A stretch of DNA of 64,000 bases from Trichoplax adhaerens. Its lineage: Eukaryota > Placozoa > Uniplacotomia > Trichoplacea > Trichoplacidae. Below the pieces are notes generated by a model that saw nothing but the letters and a program-made list of their open reading frames with translations, did no database searches and had not been told where the DNA came from. Where the stretch lies: NCBI RefSeq assembly GCF_000150275.1, contig NW_002060948.1:5374241-5438240 (forward strand), in the 5' to 3' direction. The number at the start of each line of letters is the position of its first letter. Positions within the stretch are counted from its first letter, which is position 1. Position numbers and translations under genes: made by a program. Below, piece after piece: positions 48,804 to 63,800 of the stretch.

Positions 48804-51800
48804 ATGGATCCGCCGAAGGTAATTACAGATGTCTGCTTCTTTTTCCTTAATATGCTGCCAACTTCTACTTATTAATTAGGCGATATTAGATAAGCTAAAG
48901 GTATTATCATTGTGGTTTTAGATCACACTCAATACTCGCAATAGACAAAATCGTCAAGATTTAGATTCCTGGCTGAAATCATCTCAAGGCAAGTAATTTT
49001 TTATTTATCATTAACCAGCACAATTCAAGCACGATACTGTCCACTCTTACTATTGACTATACTATTCTACCTTTTACTATCGGATAGCTTGTGAATTTTG
49101 TCGTATTTTAGAGGCAAAATACAACAATTTCTATTTCCATATAGCATCATCAAATTAGGTGATAGTTGATGGATCTAGTCACATTTTGGAGACAAGATAC
49201 TGTAATGTTACTTTTACTTAATAGTATAAAATTAGCCGATAGTTTGTGAATTGACTCATATTTGGAGGTACGATATTGCAATTCGTAATATAACATTGCC
49301 CGATAACTGCTGCATCTAGTCACTTTAAAGAAGCAATTCAAAATTGAAAGCGATTGGTAGTACTAAATTTGAAAAATGACCTTGTTGATTTAATTTAACA
49401 CTATTGCATATGATATTTTTACCGTCAGATTGATAGTGCTAAATTTGAAATATAACCTTGTTGATTTAATTTAACACTATTGCATATGATATTTTTACCG
49501 TCAGATTGGTAGTGCTAAATTTGAAATATATCCTTGTTGATTTAATTTAACACTATTGCATACGATATTTTTACCGTCAGATCGGTAGAGCTAAATTTGA
49601 AATATAACCTTCTTGATTTAATTTAACGCTATTGTATATGATATTTTACCGTCAGATTTCAATTATAATCATGGTGGCAGTAAGAGTAATTATGTTAGCT
49701 ACACTAAAAGATCGACAAACGCTAGAAGTTCCAATATCGACACCAGAATCTTAGACAGTTCCTTGCAAGCATCGCAAGACCGCCATACTAGCCGACATCA
49801 AACCCCATCATCATCGATTAACAATGATAAAAAGCGGAAAGAAATGGCACAACTGTCGGATGCTATTACAGACAGCCTCTATTGGAGGGAAAATTCATCA
49901 TCGACGACATCATCCACCATTTCCCCTCGACGACCAGTTAAAATACCGGATAAATATCTTTCTTATTTTGTTTCAAAACAACCATCAACAAAACACAAGC
50001 AAACAAATAGTCCTTTGGCATCATCGTTTTCGTCCAAAGTTAAGCCCGATAGTATAAGTCGTAGTAGTAGCCGTAGTAGCAGAAAATCCGATATTCATTC
50101 TAAACCATCTCAATCACATAGTTTAACATTATACGATCCAAATTCGAATCATCAAGATACCAATAGAAATACTAATCTTTTCTATAGCATGAACGATCAT
50201 GATAGTTTCCATAAATTATTTAATCACACAAGTCAAAATAAAACCACCAATGTACCTTCCGATAGCGATCAAGGATCCAAGCAAAATCGATCGATATTGA
50301 AAAGGAAAGTAAAAAAGGTAAGCTTCAATTTTCTATTAAGTGGAAACTTCAATTTCTCCAGTCATATTAATTCATGAAGATGGATTCACAATCTCGTAGG
50401 TTCTAAATAAATACGTTTTGGAATTCAATTGACCATTAAATAGTTAATTTTTCATCATGATACTACAGTAGTATTCCCGATTGTACTTTACTGATAATAT
50501 CAAGTAGAATATACTCTTACCCTGTAAGTGCAGAATAGCTATCATGATTATTCTCGTTCTTGAAGGTTACTAGGTCATGAGTATCGATCCATTTAGCCCA
50601 CTCTTTGATCGTAATTTCATAGACTTTTAAACGAAAAGTTCTATTACTCTTGTACCAATTAATCAGAGATTCATCCCCACTCTCTGACAGACTTTAAGTA
50701 GATACATTTTGGATTTCAGTTTTGCCTTCATAGCTAATTTTTTATTATGATTCTTTGATTGTAATTCATGGATAATATCAAGTAGATCAAACTCCGATCT
50801 TAGAACTACAGAATAATATGTCGTTATTATTTTCGTTTTTATTTCAAGTTTATATAAGTATCGATCAATTTTGCCCATTTTTCAAACAGTGATATCTCAG
50901 TCTTAATGTTTTCAATATCTTAACTTAACTTACCCTGTTTAGACTGGTTATATTATTTACATATCATCCAGTATAGCTAGAAGCAGTTCGTTAACATACC
51001 TATCTCTATACTTTTATGCTTTTTCGGCAAGCGAGTAGCTAAGTTAAAGACATTGGAGACTCATTTCAAGCAATTTAATCTTATATACAAGTTCTCTGAA
51101 TATCCTGTGAGGATACGCTACGACATACTAATACCTTACCTTTTTAAATTGTCGTGCGCCATAACAGTTACCACGTAGTTAAGCTAAATTACCATACTAC
51201 TTTAAAAAGAACTGCTGCGATCTGGTATCAGTATACAATTTCCACTTTTAATAAACTTAAAACCTGTTAAAATAGGGCATAAAACACTGTAAAATCATTT
51301 TTCTACCTGATACTCAACCGTTTTGTGCGTAATAATGTACACATGTAAAATCTCTGTGGCCTTCGATTGTTATACTTGTATATGGCCATTTTATTTCTCA
51401 ACTGATGTAACATCAAATAAAGCTTTACCTCTCAACTCTTACTAGTTATACAGTTACTCCCGTCAAAGCAATATCGAAGAATATCCAGTAGGATTAACAT
51501 CCTCATCATGGCATTACGATAGAGATCTTCAACAATCTCTGAATAACGATAGCATAAACTCTAATCTGTCTTCCTATCTAATCCAAAACGACAAACCAGA
51601 TAAATTCAACCACTATATCAATCTCAGTAGCCAATATTCTAGCCCTGCAGGATGGGCTCTAACGATTGTTCGACGGATTACTCCTAATATCGTAGAGCAG
51701 CAAAAAAAATTGCCTCTGGTAAGTATCAAGATAGGATAAACAGGGTGCTAACTGTTGTATAGGCATGGCCTATTCTCACCATTTATCGATTGAATAGGAA

Positions 51801-54800
51801 TATTGACTCCTATTGATTTCTTCTTCTACCGTAAAAACTAGGCTCGGTATTTCTGTCTTTGGTATTTAAATGTTCGATTAATAAAGTCGTTAAAGAAGCA
51901 TCAATATTCCATTGTAAAGAGGTCAGTCGTGGTGATAATAATAATCTAAGAACCACTGTTATCAATTTTTGGATAATCAGGACGATTCCTCACGATCAAT
52001 AAGATAGTATCATGCTTCTTCATTTCCGATAATTTTTCGATTCACTACTAGCAAGATTCTTTCATAAAGGAACTAAATACAGCAGCATTCAATTAAGATT
52101 GATCTACCAAAGAATAAACTAGGCTTTAAACAGCATACCCCTCATAGTAATACATCTACATGTATTCAACTTAAAGTGATTTAAAATTGAGTTAAATCAT
52201 AATGTCGTCTTGCAGACAATATTCTGTGCTGATTTACCATAGCTGCCCCGTTCTTGAATATTACAAAATAGAGAAACGCTAAATATATTGAAATACCCAT
52301 ATTCCATTTATTAGCAACAATAACTATCGAATAAGTGTTTATTACAACTGCTACTTTTAGCTATTCGTTACCTAGTCAAAAGTAAGCTGAGCTTTCATAG
52401 TGCATATGCAAGTATTCAGTATGAATGTCTCATACACGTATTAAAGCTAAAGTTGTTAAAATTACCTTAAATATCTAGACAGCATAAAAGTTATAAAAGG
52501 CAAACGTACTGAAATACCTCATAGTCATTTCTAAATTTCATATCTACACACATCGATATTGATAGAGTTAATCAACACTATCGTCGCAATCTTTTGTCGA
52601 AATGCTTCCGTGCTTGGCGCTTAAGAAGGCCTGTTCAGGAATTATTAGCGGATAAACTAAGGAGAGTTCATCTATTAAACCATGGATTTAATAGTTGGCA
52701 TTGGTTAACAATGTGTGATAAAGAAAAACTAGATATTCATCATAGACATGTAAATAAACGAATCCTAGAAAAGTCTTGGCTAACGGTAATTCTTGAACTA
52801 TACCCTTTGGATGATCTAATTATCCTTTATTTATCACAACTGTATATTTGCTTTGTAAGAAGGAAAATGCTATATTGAATCATTTTCATCTCTATCTTAA
52901 ACATTCAATAGTGGCAAAAGAGATATGCTGATCGTCGCTATACCATGATTCGGCAAGCATTTTCTTCCTGGCGACAGTTTGTCATTACATCGGCAAGGTA
53001 GCATTTCCATAACCAGCAATAGCTTTTCGTAAAAAAAAGTTGAGCTAATCAACAGATGCTTTAGAAACAGTGATTATTACTTTTATAAGAAAGCTTTCCA
53101 CAATTTTCCTGCATCTCATTTTTACAATAAACTTTATTTATTTCGATTGCATTAAATACAGAAGTAAGGTAGTTATTGATCCTATTAAACTGAAACAAAT
53201 TTTCTTGTCTTATTTCCAGGGCAACCATTTTAAAAAATAATTATAAAAGACAGGTACTCATTACGTCCTATAAGATATGGAAAGCAAAGTTTTCCCAAGG
53301 GCAAGCGTTGAAGATCTCTTCTTTACATTACAAGTAAGCTGAATAGACTGCTTGAGAATTGAGTGAAATAATGATTTTGTAGATAGTTAAAAAATTGTTT
53401 AATGGAATCAAACAATTAGCTGCAATCAAAATTTGTAGGTAGTCAAGTGGATACTCATAATAATACTTTAATATGTAGCTTAAAATTGGGCTCAACCGTT
53501 GCATAGAGATAGTTAAATAGATATTGTACTAATAGTTAAAAATACAGTTTTAAACTGAGCAATACTCATGATGTTAGAGATAGCTGAGCAAATACTTGTA
53601 CAAATATTTTAAATATAGCCTTAGGTTGGGCAATAACCTTGATGTTAGAGATAGTTAAAAATAAACTTGTATCGGCACTAATAATTTAATATAATCCTTT
53701 AGATTCTGGTTGTAATATTGATATACTGTATATTTGAGTCGGCACTTATAATTTCAATAAGCTTCTTTAGAATTGACAGTGATTGTGATATTAGAGACAG
53801 CTAAAATAAGATTTTAACCAACTTTTGTTAGAATTTATCTGTAATCATAATATTGGAAATAGCTAGAAGTATATTTGAGTCGCCACTAAACCTAATTTTT
53901 TGCTGTAATTTGGTTTATGTACGAATATAGTAGAGTATCTTATGACTTTTATCTGAAGCAATCTTTTAATAAAATTACAGCCAGTAATTATTATTTAAAT
54001 TCAATTCTTTAAGGATAACCCTCTTATCGAAACATTGGAATGATTGGAGAACATTTATAATTAATGAAAGGATTAAGAAACGCCAAAACGAAGTTGCTAG
54101 GTGAATATAAAATTCAATCTCGAAAGCTTACATCCCTACATGTTCTACAGTCATGGTTTACAGACTGTGTGATTCTATTTCAGTCATTTATTAGTGCACA
54201 AAAATGTACTACATACTTATTGGAAATAGAATATTGTTCAAAGCTTTATATTTTAAAATTATTAGAATATTTCGAGAAGAAAGTACTATAAAGAGAATAT
54301 TTCCACTAATTAAGGAATCGTTTCAAAGGCATCAAAAGGCGAAAACTTATTACAAGTAAGATATTCGTTACATTAATTTTACCTTAATAGGGTAATTTAT
54401 TCGTCAACTAAATTTCCGGATTGCTTTCTATAAAAAATTGAATGTAACTGGGATTATAGATAAAATATACCCTCGTTTTTACTAATACCGTAATGTCAGT
54501 AGCATTAAATTGCAAGTGTTTTAATACAGATATAAAATATAGTTTAAAGTCAAATTACAATTAGTTCTAAATCTTGTAGTCTTAGCAATTGGAGTTAAGA
54601 GAGAAAATGTAAATTGCACGCAGCAGTAGTAAACTAAAGTATTCACTTCTACGATCTCATTCAGTTGCTTCTTACTCCTAATAAAATAAATCATATTCCA
54701 AAAGTAGACTACATAACTTAGTAAAATCTAATTTTTTCCGTTTAAAGATCTCCTTTAGTTACTTCGTACCCATAACAAAAGAAATCATACTCCCATTTCA

Positions 54801-57800
54801 TGTATATCCAATATCTTAATATTGCAGTCGATTCGAATCAATAAACTATCAAATATTAATGATATTTATTTACGCTATATGTATGCTAGCGAAAGTCGGC
54901 AATAGAAAGACAGTCTATAAAACTTAAATTATTCTCTGCAGATACTGTCTATATCTTACAATCTAACCTAAACACTTCCTAATCCCAATATCAAAATATT
55001 TTTAAATATCACTATGAAAGTTTCGCTAAGTAATCATTAGTATTACAAGTTATTAATTTCTAAGATCTATAACTATCCTCAACAGATGCAAATCATTCAG
55101 TAAATATTTAAAGCAATGGCATGACTGGGCACAACATTCAAGGTAACCTATATAAACGATAGCATGCAGCTTAATTGATATATTACACTGTTACTAAATA
55201 TCCAATTCGCAAATTAGCATAAACCGCAGCAATGTTATAAAATTGAAATATTTTTAAATGATTTACTTCAAATTAGGGCTTACCACCTCCATCAAAATAG
55301 TACCGCTATGGAACACCGTAAAATTATTCTGGTTCAGTCCATGTTAAGCAGGTAATAAAATAGAGACATTGAAATGCATATTTACCTTTACTATCCAGTA
55401 TATATGCTGGTCAAAGTAACATAATCCATAAAAATTCTTATCCTTAATAAACGTAGATGGCAAGAGAAATTCAAGGATGCAATGGCTGATAAAACTTGCC
55501 ATACAAAATTAATGAAGTAAGAACTTATTAAAATTCTTAGTTATATTATGTATAAACACTACAAACATAAGGTTATTTTAATCTATACAAGAACAGAAGA
55601 AACGAAATTATCAGCATTATGAATGTACTAAAAATTGGTATCTTATAATCGTTTTACAATAATTTTAGGAAATATATAAATGTATGGATTATTAAATACC
55701 ACAGTAAACTACACCTCCATCAACTAGCAGAAAATAAGGGCAAAAAGGTATTAGCACTATCCTAATACGTAGAATTTATTTCAGCAATATTGCATTTGTT
55801 ATTGGATATTTCGATTGATCATCCAACAAGCAAACTTTCTCATATTTTCTTCTAATAGTGTCTGCAAAGAAGAATACTGCTAAAATGGAGAGAAAATGCT
55901 ATCGAAACATGGACCGTTCGTCAAAAATTCATTCAACGTCTAAAATTAGTTCGCTTAAGAATGTACTTTTTACATTGGAAACAAAATACAAGAGTCTTGG
56001 GCGATCTTAGGTACCCCATCATATTTTAAATTGTTCTAAATCATTTTTTAACTTTTCATCTTGTCAAACTATCCTAATCAACTTGAAATCTACTTCATGC
56101 TCGTTCATTTTAGACAATGTCAGATAGCTGCTGTAACATCGATCGAACGTCTACAAATGATGTCCGTCTTAAGATTATGGAAACAAAAATTAGAAAATCG
56201 TTTCCTACGTCAAGTTGTGAAACAGAAATTACGCCAAAGATTGATCAGGTAGAAAACTAGTGACGATATGATAGAAATATGCTTTTGCATAGAAATGTAG
56301 CTACGGTAGAGTAAAATGAAGTAAAAGTATAGAATTAATTGATCCTGAACGTTACTGGGCATTCTTTAGGAAAACTGCTAGTAAATGGTTGAAATTACTG
56401 GAAAGGAGAAAATTAAAGGATGAAGCAGAACACTTTCAATCCCATCGTCGCTATGTCATGCTACAAGGTATGCTGTAATCATCATCATTCCCTTATTCAG
56501 ATGGATATAATTTGATATCGGCAAATTATATATGTCCTATTGTTATTTATTTTTCTTACTTTAATATTTTTAGCTTCCTTTCATCGCTGGTGTGCAGCTT
56601 ATGAACAGATTCGAATGCGAGAGCAGAGCATTCAACGAGGTCGCCTTATACTAAATCATCAACTTACTCGTAATATATTTAATAAATGGAGGCTACAGCT
56701 GTATCGATCAAGACTGATTGCTCCATTATTAGCAAGAGTTCACCGAAAAATAGTCAACAAGTAGGTCTACTATTATGTAACTAATCTATAGTGAAAGTTA
56801 GAAATATTTCATGGAATTGCAAGCTTATTATCCAATGATTATGATTTATTGATAATGAAATTCAGGATACCAAAATTATACTAATTAAAGATTTTGCTAA
56901 TTATCACTTATCAATTTATAATATATTTTTTATCCTAACAAATAAGTTGTAAAATCAGATATCATAGCACTTGTTTTTGCCACTGATAACTTGATTATGC
57001 TTATTAATAATCATTGCTTATTATTCTTACAAAAATCGAAACAGAGCTTTCGATAGATGGTATTTATTTATTAAACAACGTCAACAACATCAAGATTTAT
57101 ACGATTTATATCAAAGACAAAAAAAAGAAAATATCTTTCATACATGGAAGTAAGAATGCTCCAGTTATTCATTACATTTAACATTATATCAATGCACATT
57201 ATCTGTTTTACAAAATATGATAACCTGTTATAGCTATTTTAACCTCTTACTTAATCGAACATTAGGGATAAATGCATTACGAAGCAGTTGTCTGATCAAT
57301 TTCTTAATAAAGTACAATCGAAGAAATTACAAAATGTTTTCAATCGTTGGAAAGGTATAATTTACTTACTACTGATTAATCAATAATATGGAGTATTAAC
57401 TAATTAGATTTAACGATTAATTTTGATTCCTATCTAAGGGGGTGAAACTATTCTTATTTATTCTACACTAGAGATGTATTATTCACATCAATATCCCAGT
57501 ATTATGGATCGATATGGGCGAAATTTAAGAACGAAACGAATATTCCGACAGTGGAAATCTAAATTTGAAAATATTAATCAAGAACTAGAAGTAAAAATGG
57601 CGACATTGGTAATTGAAATTTAAGAAATTATTAATAGTCGAAAGCATTAATTTTTCCATGAATTGATGTTAGCAATTATTGCAATCTCATTTTTTATTAA
57701 CGATCTCTTTTATTATATATTCTTAGGCTCGGGAAAAAGCATTACTAAGAAGTAGTTTTAAACTTTGGTTACTAAAATTCAATAAGAAATACAAAGATTG

Positions 57801-60800
57801 GGAAACGTTAAGTTCAAAATTTTACGCCTGGATTCGTTATTATAAACTCTATAAAATGGCTAAGTAAGGAGATTTTGACTGCACTACTTATATTCCGATA
57901 GTAATCTAATATTGTATACTGTATATACTAGTATTTTGAGTAAAATTAGACAATCTTACTCAAGCTAGCATAGCCTGCATAAGATTTAAAATATATTAAC
58001 TGTATTGTGCTATGTCTTCCCTCAGAATTCTATTTATTTAGATATCTTTGATGTTTTACTACCTACTATAGTATAGGAGAAAATGATAAATTTCTTTAAT
58101 ACTAAAGGTAGAAAGTAATTTTACTTAAAATAGACCTATGATATACCTACTGTACAGCAATTATAGGCAACTGACAGTGTTAATCGTAGTACATTTAAAT
58201 TACTACTAGATAGTATAATGTAGATCTTGTGATGTCGATTATGTGCAAGCATATACTGTCCACGTACATACATATCCTATAGTCACTATTCTCATAGATT
58301 AGGCGAATGGTAGTTTATATGAGTGCATTGGATGACGTAGTAGACACATAGGGGAAATAACACTATCTTTCTATTATCTAAGAGTAGAAAAGATTATGCG
58401 CTTGAAATAAATTATCCAATTTCCAATTGCCATTAATTTCAAATTATTTCTAATTTTTCAGCGGATACAAGGAAAATGCTAATCGTGAACATTTAAAGCG
58501 ATATTTTAACCTATGGCACGATATTGCTACCAAAGTATTGGAATATAAAGAATTTCAATTACAAAACAATAATTTAACGAAACATCCAAAGTTACATCCC
58601 TTATATTTTACAAGTATTACTGATAGCCTGCAAATCTATCAACAAGTTAAAAAGTCCGCGATTAGGAAAGCTGATATATCTAATTTGTTGGATGAAAACA
58701 TGAAACAAAGTTTTAAATCCATAAAAAATACTCCCACAAGATATATATTAAAACGCATGAGCCCCAAAACTGGCGCTATTAAATTCATGCCACCACCTTT
58801 TCATCGTTGCCAATCGGAAAATGAATTTTGCCTTCGTTCTAATTACGATAAGAAAAAAGAGCAAACACCTGACAGTATTGATAATCCTTTGCTATCAGAT
58901 CAAAATGATATTCCTAAGAGAAAAGCAACACGAGGCATGAGTTTACCAATCATTATTACAACTGAATATGAGGATGTTGCAGAATTATGGACAGATCGTG
59001 TTGATGATGATTATAGCGAGGTTCAAGCTCGAATGTATTTAAATCAAAGACAAAGTTTAGATATACCAACTTGGACAATTACTCAAAGTTTAATGAGAAC
59101 ACATAGTATCGACAGTTGGCCATCTCAAAATAGCGATGGATCAGGTCTAAAGCACTCAGAGCATGAAACGAAAGATGGTAGCAGCGTTTGCACACATGCA
59201 GATGCTTATTCTGGGGATATTTCTAGCATTAGCTCCTCAAAGCCTGGCGGCCCGATTATTTATAGTGAAGGACTACATGACAACGACTCCGATATCTTCA
59301 TTAACCACCAAGCGAAAAGTAATAAGCAACAAACCCTGATCGATTCTTACCATCACGAAAATGCACAACGTGGTCAGCAAGATGAATCAGAAATTTCATC
59401 ACAACAATCCGTTGAAACTGTTACCCCCAATAACAATCCAAATATCGATCAATTTGGATCCTATATTGATTATTTAACAGATCGATCGCAATCCTTGTTT
59501 ACTAATACGATGTTATCATCTTATAGTGACGAAAATGCACTTTCTGAAAGTACTTCGGAAATATCGCCAGATATACTTATACGAGCATATCGTAATGATA
59601 CTACTGAGGGTGAGCATTTTAATTATATAGCTCAAATGACTGATCGCTATTATTCAAAGAAGTCTAGCCAACATGATAGCAAAATGGATGAAGAAACCGG
59701 TAAAGGTTCTAGTATTGAAGGCACTAGTGAGAATAGCCCAATTGAAAGAGACCATGTATATGATATTAATCATTGGCCTGAATATCAAGATTATGGCAAT
59801 GGCAGTAATATTCCTTATGCATCTAATCTGCATAATAGTCATCATGATGATAGTAGCCCTGAGTTTAAAAATGATCCTGATATAAATAGCGAATATCAAC
59901 TAGTGGATATGCATCTCAAGCGTGATAGTTTAGGTAGTGAAAGTTCCGGTATCCAGTTGGCTACAGAGGATCTTAATCAAAGATATTATGATCCACTTAT
60001 AGGTTTACGCCATCGTGGGCGATCACTTTTAGAGTTAAAGAGTAATCCATCTTTATCTAGTTTAGTTACACCGACAAAAAAGAGATCATATACTGATTCA
60101 AAGCCATCGATAGATGATATCAAGAAAAAGATAGTTGCTGAAAGAAACGTTAACGATATTCGTCGATTACAACTAAATGGATTAAATCAACAGTCTCAAC
60201 TTAGAAATCGCGGCACCATAAGGAAGCCAAATAAATTTAATTACATTCTCAAAAGGTACTGTAACCATACTATGAATTGCTCATGATATTCTTCTGCATT
60301 TACATCCTCATTGCTGAGAAATTGTACGTTTTCATTTTTATTCTTGTAATGAAGAATGATAACAAACGCCTGCTCTACAAATTTCTTAAAATTTGTCAAC
60401 GGAAAGTAGTAAATATGATTACCAGTAATTTTAACATACAAATAATACAAATATATAAATATATATTGCAGTGCTATAAGCACGTAGATCTATCATCTTA
60501 ATATATATTCAATACCGACAATAATTACATAGACATATACTATACATTGCTATGGAATTACCAAGTATTTTACCTTCATTAATTTTGATTTGTATCGCAT
60601 ATTAGATCGGATTATTGCAAATAACTGATAATGTAATAACTTATGGATAGAAAAGTCTTGAAATGTAGAGTGGTTTAGTATCACTCCTGCTTTGATGCCC
60701 TTTCGGCTTAGATATTTAGCTAGTTGTAGTAATAATAATTAGAAGCTTCAACCGAAAGATCTGTGGTTAATATTAGCTTCATATCATGCTCTCCGTATCT

Positions 60801-63800
60801 TCTACTTTAAATTGTGCTTTAAATTTAGGATATTATATTTGATGATCTTAATTCAGATGGCTTTTCTGATAAATTTTCTTCTTCTTTATATTGCTTTCCG
60901 ATCCTACAGTCACCCTATCAGCCAAGAAAAGAGAGAAAAAATTATTCAAGATACTTATCTGAAATGGCGCTCATTTATTGATGTACAGAGTAAACGTCAA
61001 GAGATATTGAAGAAAATTATCGATGGAAACGATAATGATAGATTGGAAGAATTCTTTCTAAGATGGAAGGGAGCTTACAGAAAAAGTGTACAAGCTAGTA
61101 GATTACAAGTTAGTTGGCAAATTCTATTTATTAGCATGCAGCCAATTATTAATTATAGATTCAATATTATCAAAATATAGAAATCTCTGCTGATGGAAAG
61201 TGCATTAATGCAATTATATAAATATAAAGAATATCGAGCACATAAGAAAGACCGACAGGCGTTAGCGATGCAACTCCATCAACGCCTTCTCATACAACGA
61301 TTCTTTATCCATTGGCTTGAAAGGGTATGTAAAATTGGGAAAAGAATTTATATCTCTAGAAGAACGGTAAAAAATGATCTTCGCTATAATCCGATTTTTA
61401 TTATAACAGATACAAATTTTTTATTAAAAAAATCAATTGCTTATACATGTTTTCTTATTTAGACATCTAGCAAGCAAAAATATGAAGATCAATTCCAGAA
61501 ATTAGGATTAATAGTAGAAGGTATGTCTTATATGTTTGCTCCTTTAATTGCATAAAATAATTGTAATATGTAGATATGATTTACTTCGTTGTTTCAATCG
61601 ATTACGTAACCAATACTTGTTTTATTTGTATGGCGTAATTCTGTAGCTAAAGATAAGCAATTAGAAGATACCAGAAGAAAATTTGTGCAAATCTGCCATA
61701 AAAGGAAATTAAGAATTTCGTTCAATATTTGGCTGAGTGCATCCAAACACCAACAATTTGCTCGTCAATTTTATGAAGAAAACTTATGTAAAAGGTAATA
61801 AGGATCAATATTAATTACGATACTAAAAGTCTTAAAATCTGTTTTAAAGTGTTGACATAAAATGTAGTAAATTTAAACAAAGAATTATGGGCTATTCCTG
61901 TAAGAAATTATTATCATATAAATCAATAACGGTCACTAGTCTAAATATCATATTCTAGCAACATTTTGTAACATAGACCCTAGTAAATTTAACAATTGAT
62001 TTATGAACGATTTCGAATACTGCCGTATCGATCGGTAATAGTCTTTAATCTTAATACTACATTCTCACCTCGGCCTATAAAGAGAAGGAGAATCTACTAA
62101 TATAACTATTGGCATATAAACTATTTCTAATACTATCATATCGATCAAATATATAATCTAAATACTGCATTCTATCCTTATTTATAATTTGAAACTTAGT
62201 AAATTCAAGTATTGGTTTACGAGCTTCCAGAAGAGTAAAGACAGAGAGAATTTATGCCATGACTTCATAGTACGAACTTGTCTAAGGAAAATTTTCAATC
62301 ATTGGCGATTTAGCGCTAATTCTAAAGTGGATAGTCGCAATATGGAAGAGGTAAGATATGGAAATCTATACGTTAAATTGCAATAATCTTTACAGAAAGG
62401 TAAAATTAATATATAGCAAAATTTGGAATTCACTCTTTGACAACATAGAAATGAATCTTGAAATAAATTTATATCTGATTTAATGATTACGGCAGTATGA
62501 TTGACACCGGATGCTTTATCTATTTTTTATTTTATAGGCGATAAATAAAAATAATATGATAAAAATCATGAAAATTTGGAGATGGTGGTCAGCAGGTACG
62601 ATCACGCTTAGATATAGATTTTTAGTAACGCGTCATTAAAATTTTGCGGATGGTAGTTACATTGATTATGTTTCTTTTGAAGCCCTTTATAATGTCTATC
62701 AGAATGCAATAATACTTATAACTATATTTTATCTATATATGAAATAAATAGAAAGTAAAAGGCAAAAGCAAATAGCCATGGAGTACTATAGCCATATACA
62801 AGGCTTGAAAAGAAAGAGATATTTTCAAAGATGGATTAATCAGTGGAATTACTCTATTCGAGCTAAACAACATTACAATAACAACTTAGCTAAAAAGTAT
62901 GTCCAATATATCTACTTTCTTATAATAACATCATCTACAATTAATTAAACGTTTTGTCATTCATTTTTCCAACATTTGAATTAGTAGAGTATTAATTAAT
63001 TGGCATCAAGTTGCTCACAAGCGTGCCTTACTCAGGAAGCAAGAAGATCAATTGCGGAAACAAATTGTAAACCAGCTGGTAAGTGTCCTTTGATAATTGT
63101 AAGTCATAGCATATAGCTATGACTACTGCCTATATATTTTATCTAATAAGTATTCCTATAGATCGTCGATCCAATACATAATTCTAATACTTGCAATTAC
63201 AATTTCAGTTAAAAAAGGCGCTGACTCTTTGGAAGAATGCTCATGAAACGGAAAAATTAGTCAAAAATAATTGCCATAAGAGAATAATGAAAGTAGCGCA
63301 CGATGCTTTTATCGCATTGCGGATGCACGCATTGGAAATAAGAAAAAATCGATATTGTGAAAAAATGGTTATGAAAAAGGTAGAATAAGTTTCACAGATT
63401 AAAAATTAAATGTATCGGTGGTGTCTAGTTTCTGTAAATATTTTTATAAGGTTATCGGTATTATATATTTGACTGGATTTACGGACTGACCACATATTAA
63501 CTCGAAAATTCACTTTAGCTATATCTAAATGAGGCTATTAGAACTATGTAGCTTAGTGTTTACTTACGTTATAATGAACTAGTATGTAGCAATACAGAAC
63601 TTTATACTTAATGTCGTGTAACATTACGCGTGAGTGCAATATTAATAAATATAATTTGGCTTCTTGCATCGTCAGTACTACGATATTTGGACACAAGAAT
63701 ATCAATCATTGAGGAAGGTTTGTACCTAACCCATAAATGATTATTTTTCTTACAAAAATCTATTACTTTACTTATATCTGATAGTATATCTCTGGCTAAC

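Noticed and set aside
49763-50377. Stand-alone 204-codon Ser-rich gene
   Set aside because: The frame is open upstream to a 3' splice site at 49655 and ends in a GTAAGC donor at 50317, so it is exon 3 of the Sfi1-repeat gene.
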